Assembly: GCA_023362775.1 (NCBI GenBank)
Contig: JALMGJ010000008.1
Coordinates: forward strand, 37,312,501 to 37,376,500
Origin: Charina bottae
Taxonomy: Eukaryota; Chordata; Lepidosauria; Squamata; Charinaidae
Length of the DNA stretch: 64,000 nucleotides
Reading direction: 5' to 3'
Part shown: piece by piece, positions 24,501 to 36,500 of the stretch
Numbering within the stretch: the stretch's first letter is position 1
How the letters are laid out: every line of letters begins with the position of its first letter
Position numbers and translations under genes: made by a program
The notes under the pieces: generated by a model
Database searches by the model: none
The model's input: only the letters and a program-made list of their open reading frames with translations
What the model was told of the DNA's origin: nothing

Positions 24501-27500
24501 AAAATCATTCCTTGCAAAAGGCCACGCTACTACCTTTCTATAGGCACTTACATATCTTAATATTTATCCATCCATTTTCCCATCTTTACTACCAGGGTAC
24601 ACATTCATCTTTCACTATTTTCTTGGCAACCATCTTTTTTACTCATGTTATGTTATGTTATGTTATGTTATGTTATGTTATGTTATGTTATGTTATGTTA
24701 TGTTATGTTACGTTACGTTTTATGTTATGTTATGTTATGTTATGTTATGTTATGTTATGTTATGTTATGTTATGTTATGTTATGTTGTTACGTTATGTTA
24801 CAGTATGTTATGTATTATATACTACCTTTCATCCTCATTTTTGCAGCATTCATTCTTTTATATGAATTTTTTCCACATCCAATCATTCCTTTCATACCTT
24901 CCATTAGCATAATTCCACATACAACTGTGGCACTTCGTAACATAACTCTTTGCATTGTGTTCCAAGAAGCTTCCACATCCTCTTTCTTTATGTCCATTTT
25001 CCATTTATTTATTCCATTCATTATCTTATTTTTTTATACAGGAGTCATACTTTCTCTGCCTCTTTCTACAGTTTTTCCCCCCTTCACATTTTTTTGTCTT
25101 CTTCCCTGTAGATTTTTTATTCCATGTCTATTTTTCCTAAGATTTACTCTTGGAACTTCAAAAAAAATAGTCTATTCATGCACCAAACCTCTTATCCTAT
25201 TTTATCTACCGCGAATTCCCTCTATCTTTAATTATAAACACTCCGAGCAATTATGGGTTTTGATTCATTCCTCTGCCATGTGTATGAACCAATAAACTTG
25301 TGCTTAAACCATGTATCCTAAAAAAAAGTTTTTTTAAAAGCAGATGCTATCTGTGACCGTTCTCATTCACAGCTCAATTATTTTTGTGTACTTTCTTGTC
25401 TTGTTCTCACCCACCCATTCATATTGCATAACAATGTATTTTTTTCCCACCTGGATCCCACTGATTTAAGTGATGCACATTTCCCCCCCCCAACTCCACT
25501 GAAGCACCAACAGATAGATTCCTACTTTCATATACGTTTACAAAAAAACCTAGATGACACCAATTCATACCTTCTGACATATATTTTAGCCCTTTCATTC
25601 ATGGTTAAATCACATTTCCCTGCATGAATTCAATTCCAGATCATTCAGCTCTATTATATCCATATTTCATTCAGATTTATGCACATCCTTTCTCTTAGTT
25701 TCACAGATGAACCACATGTATTTCCTTCTGACTGACTGCGGTAACCAAATATTTCTCTCTTTTCCAGTTAATTACACCCAGTCATTCTTTATTCACTATA
25801 GTAAGCAAGAAACTGGCTAATTATAAGCCTGAATGAGCTCTATAGTCCAGAGCTTCCTAAACGTGTCTATTTTTTTACTGGTGTTCAATGTGTTTCTTTC
25901 AAGTGTTTTTGATTGTAATTTTATAATTCATCATTGTGCTTCATGTTTTATAAATATAAATATGCTCCACTTGTCTTACGATTTGGCATAGGATGAAATA
26001 AATAAAAATGAAAAGGTCTTTCTCTTGCTGTTGATGCAAAGATTTGAAGGTGCTTGGATGATACATTATACATCTTGTTTTACTTCTCTAATTAGCAATA
26101 GTTCAAGCAAACTCAAGTTTCTTTTTCACAATTAGTTTGACAAGTAAATTTATGGCCAGCATTGGTTGATTTGCACAGGAGTGGTTACCATCTAATGGTG
26201 CATGCCCCTAGACCAGAGCTTCCCAAACTGTGTGTCGCGACACATTAGTGTGTCGGCTGCAGTGTCTGGGTGTGTCGCGGCTGCTGCTGCCTCCGAGCCC
26301 TGCCAGGATTCCGCGCAGGTCCTAGTGCCTGCCTTGTGCCTTGCTGCCTCCAAACCTGCCCTGCCAGGATTCCGCACAGGTCCTAGTGCCTGCCTTGTGC
26401 CCTGCTGCCTCCAAACCTGCTGTGATTCCGCGCAGGTCCTAGTGCCTGCCTTGTGCCCTGCTGTAAGAGAGTGTTGCAAAATGATGCCCTGCTGTAAGAG
26501 TGCGTCGCAAAATGATGCATGTCTAAAAAGTGTGTCACCAACATGAAAAGTTCGGAAAGCTCTGCCCTAGATTGATCACAACCATGCCCCATACTGGTTG
26601 CTGGCCTGTATCTTATGGGTTGTTGGGTCACTATGTGCATTACTGACCTTCACTGGATGAGAGAAAACCACAAAAGGATGGGCTGCACTTTGGATCCGAA
26701 GTCAAAGAGGTGCTTAAGAGCAGGCATGGGCATGCATACCACTCCTGAAAGAAGTGTGTCTTTTCCTGGGTTCACGCAGGAGCGATCTGATACTAGGAAA
26801 AAATGCCTTTGAGTTAAAGAAGCATCATCATCAGGGTGCCCAGGCCTGCCCTGAAGCACCTTGTCACATCCTGAGTGCATGCTGATGTTTGCCTCTTCTT
26901 TGGGCTTGAAATGTTCAGGGCTCTTCTAGCTGTTGACAAGCTGAAGACTGCTGCATTAGGAAATGCCCTAGAGCCCAACCAACGTCAATTAGTCTCAGGC
27001 CAAATTGTTAACATCTAGAGTCACATTTCATTGTGGCAGAATTTCTCCTGTGAGAGCTGCGAAGGCGGGTGTGTCCAGTTGTTCCTGATTACTTACTTGG
27101 CAATCATCAGGTCCCATTTTTGTTTTGCCATAATGTTCTCCCTGAAAATGGCCTTTAAAAAAGAGGGCAGAGGAAAGAACAAGATTGGTTTATTATTATT
27201 TTTAATTCTGTGATAACAGATGTAATTATCTGGCAATGAAAATTATATTCCTTCCTTCAGGTATCAAATAGACATTGTCAAATATTTGAAATATTTCCAA
27301 CTCTCATTCAGATCAAACCCTACAAACTTCATGAGTAATTGTTTATATTGGCAAACCAAACCTATTAAACTCAGTATGACATTGTTTTGAAAATCATCCA
27401 CAGCCGTAGGATATTATTCTGCATAGAGGGTCAACATGTTTAAAACTATCCCCTTACCATTCTGTTTGATTGACCTCAGACCAAAGAACTCAGGATCTTT

Positions 27501-30500
27501 AGCTTTCGGAAACACTGGATGGCCATCTCTGAAATCAGAAGAAAGCTTTACATTCAGCTTGTGCCCAGGATACAAAATGGATTTTATCTCCCACATCACT
27601 AAATATGTTTAAGAATGATGATGTTTCACCAAATTTTCATAGGGGACAGGTCCTGTCAGGGTGTAACGTAGTGTGATGGAATGTCTAACAGACCTTGGGA
27701 ATGCAGGGGGGCAACAAGACAGGTAGGGAGGAAACAGGGACATTACAGAAGAGATTCAGGAGCAGGGAACCATGAGAAAGAGATTCAGAATAACTCTGCC
27801 TTAATTACACGAGGTATAAATTGTGTGGGAGAATTACTTTGGTAGGCTTTCGAGATTCAGCTACATTACTCTACTAGCAATAAAGATCTTTCCAGAAATC
27901 CAACTGTTTGTTATTTCTTAAGCTTGCCAGACTTGTAGAGCTTCACCTGGCAATTTCCAAGTCTCAAGGCTAAACCATCAGAGGGTTAGAAATTTTCCAG
28001 CAGCAGCTCTGAATTTTTAGAACAATGGACTGAATTTTATCTAGATCATATTTAAAATGCAGTTGTGTCATTAATTACTAGAAATATAATACAGGCACCC
28101 ATGATTTCCAGGATGGAAGGCATGGATCAGAAGTACAAGGACCAAAATAATTTATTGATAGTATGCAAACTGGATCTTGTCTTGGATGGGAGACATATAA
28201 ACAATGTTCCATTATTTAGTGTAATAAGTGACCCCAGCCAATTGTGGATTATTTAGTAAATCATGGCTAAGTAAACTTCACTTAGTATGATCCGCAAATC
28301 GGGCCATTGGCCACATCCTGGAATAATGGTGAGATTGAATCAAACCAATTCCACAGGTAGGCATTCCAGGGAGTACCTCGTTGCTTTCAGGATCACATTT
28401 GGAAGAGCGATTTCCAGTGCCCTCTTTGCTTCTTTCAACGTCATTCCCTGGCTGCTGATCCCATTAATATAATGGATGACATCCAAAGTATGAAGTGTTC
28501 CCTCCATGGCTGCAGCAGATTTGGGACTGATCTCACTAATGTAGATCACCTGATAAAGACTATCATGACCGCCAGCAAGGGAAATACCTGGGAAAAAGAA
28601 GAAGAAACAGTTGCAAAGTTGTCCCTCCATTCTTTATGGGAACTTAAAGGCAACAAAAGGGGACCTCCCACAGACAGCAACATGAAATGTGGGATTACCT
28701 AGTTCTTCTTGAGAGCACGTAAGGCTAATGTCAGGCAACAGATGAGGAAACATGGGGATCTTAGGTAGCTCCAGAACACGTCCAAGCACCAGCGTGACTG
28801 TCTTTGGAGAAGCTCGGAGAAAACTGACTGCATCTGTGTGGCTCATGTTAGTGACATCTATCTCATTAACCTGCAGAGGTGAATGTCAGAGAGAGAGAGA
28901 AAGGTGGGGGGGATGGGGGGGCTTACATATGTTATTGATTCAAAGAAGTCAATAGATAATTGTAAACCATAAAAATGATTGTTAACTAATAAAGAAAAAC
29001 ACCATATGGATGAAGAAAACAAAGAACTGAAACTATGAAGCACTCACTCACCAGATAGTTCACAGTATTAAAGATGCTCATTGTGTCTTTTAACACAATG
29101 TTATAGTCACAAAAATAGGATACTACTTAATAAACAATAATAATCACCACCTGTTAAAGCCATCACAAGGTAGCAATAGTTCACAAATAGATATGTACTT
29201 TAAAAAAGGCTAGGTAAAGGTAAAGGTTCCCCCGCACAGTCGTGTCCAACTCTAGGAGCTGGTGCTCATCTCTGTTTGTTAGCCGAAGAGCCAGTGCTGT
29301 CCAAAGATGCTTCCGCGGTCATGTGGCCAGCATGACGCACGTGGAATGCTGTTACCATCCCACCGAAGTGGTACCTATTTATCTACTTGCATTTGCATGC
29401 TTTTGAATTGCTAGGTTGGCAAGAACTGGGGCGAGTGCGGGAGCTCACTCCGTCACACGGGGCTAGGGTCTCGAACCTCCGAACTTGCGACCTTCCAATC
29501 GACAAGCCTGGTGTCTTAACCGCTGAGCCATCGCGCCCCCTAAAAAAAAGTCTATCGAACAAAAATTTCAGGTTGGGAAATCTTTCATGTAACCCAAGAT
29601 ATTTGCATAACCCGTGTAAACCTAATGACCTCAGGTAACAGCTCAGGACCCGACCTCTGTTTCCTCCAGATCTCTTTCTCTTGCACAGCTTTTACATGAC
29701 AGTTTTAGATTTGAAATTTTTCCTCACTTTGATTAGACGGTCTCCAGGTCGCAACCTCCCATCGCTTTTAGCAGGATCTTGTACTACATCGTGGATATAA
29801 CAGCCAGTACTATCACTGCCCTTTGTCACTGTGAAGCCAAGGCTACCTTTCTCAGATTTAGTCAGAACCACGTGAAGTTCCACCTCCTGAAGAGAAAGAG
29901 ACTTTCATTATATACAGAGTGAAAAGCACAATTGCGCTGTATGCATCTAGCATCTAGTGCAGAGCTTTCCAAACTGTGTGTCGCGACACAAAAGTGTGTC
30001 GCCACACACAGTCTGGTGTGTCGCCACACAACCCGGAAGCGCTGATCATCATCAGCGCTTCCGGGTTTTCCCGCGGCGACACACCAACTGCAGCACGCAA
30101 AACCCGAAAGCGGCAGCAGCGCTTCCGGGGTTTTGCGTGCTGCCGCACTTCCGGGTTTTCCCGCAGCGACACACCAACGCTGGTTGGTGTGTCGCCGCAG
30201 GAAAAATTTGGAAAGCCCTGATCTAGTGTGTATCTTGCGGGATAATGTAAAAGAGGAGATAAGTCAGCTTAGTAAATATCTGCACAGGTGGTTTACATAA
30301 AACTTGTATCTGGGTATACAAAAAACAGCTTCTGACCATCAATAGTTATTTACTTCCAGACTTTCAAAAAATATGAAAACGGAAAAGATCAATAAATAAG
30401 ATGGGAAGATCAGATTGAAAAATGTTTTCACTGTTACCTAAAAGTAGCTCTAAAGGGGGACTCTAAACCTCATCAAAATAGCAGAAGTTGCAGAAGAAGG

Positions 30501-33500
30501 TTGAGTAAAAAATATCATTGATTTAAATCTTCCTCCCCAAAGTTGTTCTTAGCTCCATGTTTTTTTTCCTTCTTTTTTGCAATAGAATAAAAGTAATTTG
30601 ATTCACACACAAAAAATGAACTCCTTCCATTCAGTAGTATAATAATGGCAAAAAAAGAAATTAATTCCTATTATTCTCTTCCTATAATAAGTAAAAATAA
30701 AAACATGGGAAAAATCAGTGATGAGTGTCCTACACTGCATCTGGAAGACAGTCATGGATCTTCTATGCCTTGCTGATTATGACCTTTATTAAACTTCACG
30801 CAATGTCCTTCAAGTTACTTCTGAGAGACATTCTACAGAATCCGCTGCTTCAGCACCACCTTGTTCCAAGGCCAGCCCTTCATGCCCTGTCTCCAGGCAT
30901 TGCTTAATCCACAAGGAACAAGTTTTTAAAATTAAAACTGAAGGCACACTCCACTTGTACTGTCAAAAATATTCAGTTTTAAGGGTTCTTGTGATAATGG
31001 TTGAAATTGTTCAGTCCTCAATGACGTAAGGGAAATCATTCTGAAACGATATAGGTCTGGAGTTATATATACACCAGAAGGACTGATAGGCCAGCGTAGT
31101 AAATAGCAGAGATGCAGCAGGCAAGTACTGTATCTTTGTGGATGGATATTTTGAACTCACAGGAAACATTTGTAGCTTAATCTATTGCTTGTGATACCCT
31201 GACAGCCTTTGTGCAGCACAGCTGTTTATTTTTAAGAAGTTACTTTACACCTTGCCATCTTTTCATAAATTCAAGTCAGTGAAGAGAAGTCCTCTTTTGT
31301 ACAACTTATCCACCCAACAACTGGATCAAATAAGTTTGGTTGAGGTTCGGAGTTCAATATTATGCAATGAACTTCAGGTAGGAAGCGGAAACTTCAGCTG
31401 GGCCTCCCCTGTCCTAGTCCACTACTCAAATCACGCTGGCTTTTAGCTTAAGTTTGGCAGCACCTTTATATGACTCTGCCTTCCTCACAGAAAACATTTT
31501 ATTCATTTGTTTATTCTTCTACCTTCTAATATTTGCTATTATTGTTTTGTTTCTGATATCCTATCCTCTCAGTGGTTTCCAATCTTTTCTACAGTGTTTT
31601 TCTACATATTTACAGCCTTCCATCTTCATACCACACTATCAGCAACTTTCCGCAGGGAGGGGAAAAACAGCGCAAAGCATACTTATTTGTGAGTATGCAA
31701 AACAGGAGGTTGGGGTACTTTCCCGGGAACCAATTCATCAGTGTGGTTGGAGACACCAAGCTTCAATTTTCTGCTTGAGAAAACAGACTCTTTTCAAATC
31801 AAAATGATCTACGCTGACATTTCATCAGGATTAGAGGTGCATGAAACCTTCAATTTCCATCTTCATCAGTTTAGCTTCTGACCATTCGCCCCATTCCTAT
31901 TTCTGTTCCTTCTGTCAAGTTTCCCTTTGATTTTTGTCCTCTGTATAAAAGAGTCAATGTTCTTGTTACAAGGCTACAGATTTCTTTTCTGCCCCATTTC
32001 AAATTAACAGTGGCAAGAAGAGAGGTCCTTATGGAATATCCCACTCATAGTCAACCCGGGTTGATCTTAGAAGCAAAGCAAGGTTGGCGCGCTTAGCGGC
32101 TGGATGGAGGACCACCTGGGAATTCCATGGCTATGACTGAGAAGTTGTAATATCCATCCAGAAAGAAGGCAATGGCAAACCTGTTGCACAATATTTCTAA
32201 GAAAACTGCAAGGATGTGGCCATCAGGAAGTGACCTCAACTTGAGGGCATCTTTACTATTACTAGAAACTGCGCATTACAACTAGTACAGTAAAAAGTGT
32301 GCTGTGCATTTTCTCTCTCCCTCTCTCTGATGTGCTTGTAGGAGGACAGCTGTATTAGTCTACGATGGCAAAAAATAAGGAGGAGCCTAGTAGCACCTTT
32401 TCGAACTAGCCCATTTAATTAAAATGAAGTGAGCTGTAGCTCATGAAAGCTTATGCCTTTTACTAAAATGTGTTAGTTGCAAAAAGGGTTGTCAGATTCT
32501 TTCTGTTCTGATGTGCTTGCTTACTAAACCCAAAGGACTTATTTTAGATTGATGAAAGCCACAATCCATCACCTATATTTTGAAAGAAACAACTCTAGCA
32601 CAGTGGTTAGGCTCATAGCCTGGATGTAAAAAGTTCCAAGTTTAATTCCTAACATCTTCTGGTAGAACCTAGAAAAGACTCCAGGTCTGAAACTTGGAGA
32701 ATTGCTGTCAGATAGTGTGGATAATCCTGAGTAATATGGAGCCATGGTCCAACCAACTGCAAGGCTGCTTGCTATATGCTTGTTGCATGGCAATGGCGAA
32801 AAGATTTTTACCTCCACATTCTTTGTCATGAGTGAAGGGTGAGCCAATTTATCTTCTGAGCAGTGGCTACGTAACTTGTACTTTATTCAGTTTGTGAAAT
32901 TTACCCACAGCCATACCCACAATCAACAATCAGGGGAAAAAATAGAGAATTACTGGTTCATATTCATCCGCGTGTTTTTCAAGCTGATTGAAAAGTGATG
33001 CCATTCCGCCTTGCGGAGCTGTGATCTCAGAGATAGAAGAGCTGTATTTTTCATCTGTAAAATTAAGTGTGATGGTTCTTCGGTTTGGTATTGGTGACAA
33101 TTCCATTAGCAGAGGTGATGGAGGGTTACTACAAGACAAAAAAAAAAAAGGGGGGGGGGGAAGGTTATTTCCAAAGTCACTGACAGAATTGATATTGTTG
33201 CCAACTGAAGAGCTACAGGATGAATTCAATTTATTAATTATATTAAATTTCCAGGTTTCAAATAAGGCTTTCAGCACAGCCCATCCCAGTTAACCTATCC
33301 TGATCATCTATATGGGAGAAAGAGGGCCTATTTCCCCCTCAGAAATGGGGTGTGAGCAGTTTTCCATTGTATCTCTGATTATTTAGCCTGAAGACTTTTC
33401 TCTTAGCTCAATGCAATGAACTGGAAGAAAATGGCAAGGAATATTTTGCTAACCTCATCTGCAACATCCCTGTTGATGCAAAAATTCAATCTCTTACCTA

Positions 33501-36500
33501 TCACTTTGATAAACGGATAAAGAAGACATATGCAACTTACTGGTTGCCTTCAGTACGTCTAATAGGGCTCAGAATCACATATCTGAACAAATAAAAAACA
33601 AGTAAGACTATATGCTATGAAGTCAACCGATGTAACATGCCTGTTCTCCATTTCTTGTTTCCTAGATGACTCATGAGGAGAGCAATAGACTGCACGGATA
33701 GCTTCCTTTTGCTTGCTGGGTGTTTCATAAGGAATATGTCCTTGAGCTGCTGATCTGTTTGGGGATTGGTACAAAGCAGAACTCCACTTTGGGCTTGCTG
33801 CACTTGTGATCATTTCCTCCCCTCCGCTCCCACTGCTGTCACTGTAGCTGTCTCTCCGAGAAGGGGACCTGATCTTCTTGCTCTGGTCAGTGGCTTCATT
33901 TTCATCGGAGCTATCACCTTGTTCTCCATTAGAGGGCTGCAGATTTCCTTTGCCCGTTTCGGGGAACACTTGTGGTGGGGAATGGATGGGCGTCTAGAAT
34001 AAGCATAGGAAAAGTAGTAGTTTGGCGAAATAGAACCAACTATCAGTTGCAATTTCAGGAAGGGTGTGTTTTAGATAGGGCTGCCATATTGAATCAGTCA
34101 CATAAAATTCCATTAAAGGTAAAGGTCCCCCCCCCACACACACATTTGTGCAGTCGTGTCTGACTCTAGGGGCCGGTGCTCATCTCTGTTTGTTAGCCGA
34201 AGAGCCAGCGTTGTCCAGAGACGCTTCCACAGTCATGTGGCGGCATGACCCACGCGGAACGCTGTTACCTACCCACCGAAGTGGTACCTATTAATCTACT
34301 TGCATTTGCATGCTTTCGAATTGCTAGGTTGGCAAGAGCGGGGGCAAGTGCGGGAGCTCACTCTGTCATGCGGGACTAGGGATTTGAACCTCCGAACTTG
34401 CGATCCTCCGATCGACAAGCCTGGCGTCTTACCCGCTGAGCCACCACGCCCCTTAAAATTCCATTAGTCTATACCAAAAACAAACCAATAGAAAAGATTC
34501 TCCCCAATTAATAGCCCTGCTGGATTGAGCCAAGATCTCACCTAATTTAGTATTCACTACCGCAGAGTGGCTAATCAGGTACATTCAGGAAGCTTATGGG
34601 TATGGACAGAAAGAATGACAGCCTTTTTCTATCATTGCCTTCCAGCAGTTGATATGTAAGCGGTAGATATAACCCTAAGACTCGTAGCTACTGATGGAAG
34701 TATCCTCTGAGAATTTGACTGATTCCCTTTCAAAACCATCTAAATGGCTGACAGCAAGTTCTACAGTTGATTTGCAATGTAAAGAAGGATAGGCCCATTT
34801 CACTGTAATATAATGGCCAACAGAGATAGATTTTTAAATACACATGAATTCAAGAAGTGCAGATGAAAAGCACCATCCCAGGAGATGATATTGCTGACAG
34901 CACTCCTGTTATTTTTTTGTCTTTGCCATTGTAAACTTTGCAAATAGGGTGACCAGTGCTGGATTTAGACATGGTTAGTCCCTAAGCCAGTGTTTCTCAA
35001 CCTCCAGCCATCGCTGGCTGGAGAATTCTGGGAGTTGAAGTCCACACATCTTAAAGTTCCCAAGGTTGAGAAACACTGCCGTAAGCTATACATAAAGCTT
35101 GGAGGCCCCCTGTTAAAAAGTTACACCAGAAGGTCTCACAAAGGTGCATACCAAAACAGGACCTTGGGTTGCCACAAAAAAATTGAAAACATACATGCCT
35201 TTTAGTTACATATAAAGCCATTTTAAAACTACACATAAAAATTTGCTACACAAGATTTTAAAAACGATGGTACGCATAAAAGCCACATAAAATTCTAAAA
35301 GCCCCCCCCCCAAAAAAAAAAAAACTGAAATTTTGTGAGGCCCCAAGCTGTTAGCTTTTTTAGCTTATGCCTAAATCCGGCACTGAAGGTAACCTCCTAT
35401 GAAGCAGGTCAGTTTGAGATAACTCCTGTCTAACCAAAATATACTTTTCGGGTGAGCAGGCAAAGGTTAAATCTTTGGAAACCTTTATGGCACTGTTTTC
35501 ACAAAAAGCCTAGTATGCTTTAATTCTTACCAATAAAGAAGGATCAATCTCTGGTAGTATTCCAGGAAGTGGCCTGCAGAGGAGAAGGGTGACTTCAGGG
35601 GATGTTCCCCTGAGGGCTGAGATGACTTCCTAAAGGGCAAAAGATTATTTATAAGCTACAGTACATTTGGCACCAGCCTGCAATGAAAGGGGTAACACTT
35701 AAAGAAGGGGTACATAATCTTTTCTGAAGGCCACACTTGGCCTTTGAGTGGGCTACACATGCATAAATGATTGATTCCAAGCCAGGGTAGAGAGGTACTA
35801 ACCTGTTGAGATAATCCTTTTAGAGAAGAACCATTGACTTTCAGGATGACGTCCCCAACTTCAATCTGCCCACTCTCTGCAGCTGGTTGTCCTGGAAAGA
35901 GCTTTTTCACCCTGACTATACTGGAACCAGGTTGTTCTGGGGAGACACTATCTTCACGGCAGAAACTGAAGCCTAGGCCTGAACTGTTTTTCACAAGTTT
36001 CACCTCAAATGTATTGTCTGAGAAGGAAACGACACACTTCCATATGAGCCATATTACTGCACATCTAAAGATGCTTACAGGTCATTGCAACAGGCAGAGC
36101 ATACTTTTCTGTGGTTAAGCAAGAGAGAGTGAGAATCAAAAAGGTGTACAATTTAATAGGAAAATAAAGGGGGAAGAGGAAGTGATAGGTGAAGCAAAGC
36201 ACTATTTTTCTGAAACGCAGACCAATAGAACCAAGACGGTTCTGTGCAACAGGTCTCATGTACAGCTTTTAATATTGTGGCCTTATTGTCTGATATCCTA
36301 AAACTAAAGAGCTGATTCATACCAAGTGTTCAGTCATGATTTGCTTTAATGAGTTTTATTCAATAAACTACAAGTGAGGTTTGCACAACATGGTAAGCCA
36401 GAATCAAACAAACCACACTATGACGTATTAGGCTGTATGAATCCATCCAAACATTATTTCTTATATTTCCTTTTAGGCTTAAGTTGCATTTGGACAGAGT

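Noticed and set aside
24645..25295. 216-residue plus frame with MLCYV repeats
   Set aside because: It is the ATGTT microsatellite read in frame, followed by AT-rich noise.
25850..25990. Ninth hAT-type element starting CAGAGCTTCCTAAACGTGTC
   Set aside because: Only the first ~20 bp resemble the family; I found no right end or 8-bp duplication.
26297..26460. CRISPR array from the spaced repeats
   Set aside because: These are direct tandem units with no unique spacers, inside a transposon in a vertebrate genome.
32050..32140. Functional 5S rRNA gene
   Set aside because: Only the internal promoter region is recognisable, with many changes, and it continues into a SINE-like body and tail.
33550..33600. 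Extra PTPN13 exon between w16 and w17 after TTGTTCAG
   Set aside because: It reads ICDSEPY then a stop, and the w16-w17 junction is already in phase with conserved residues.
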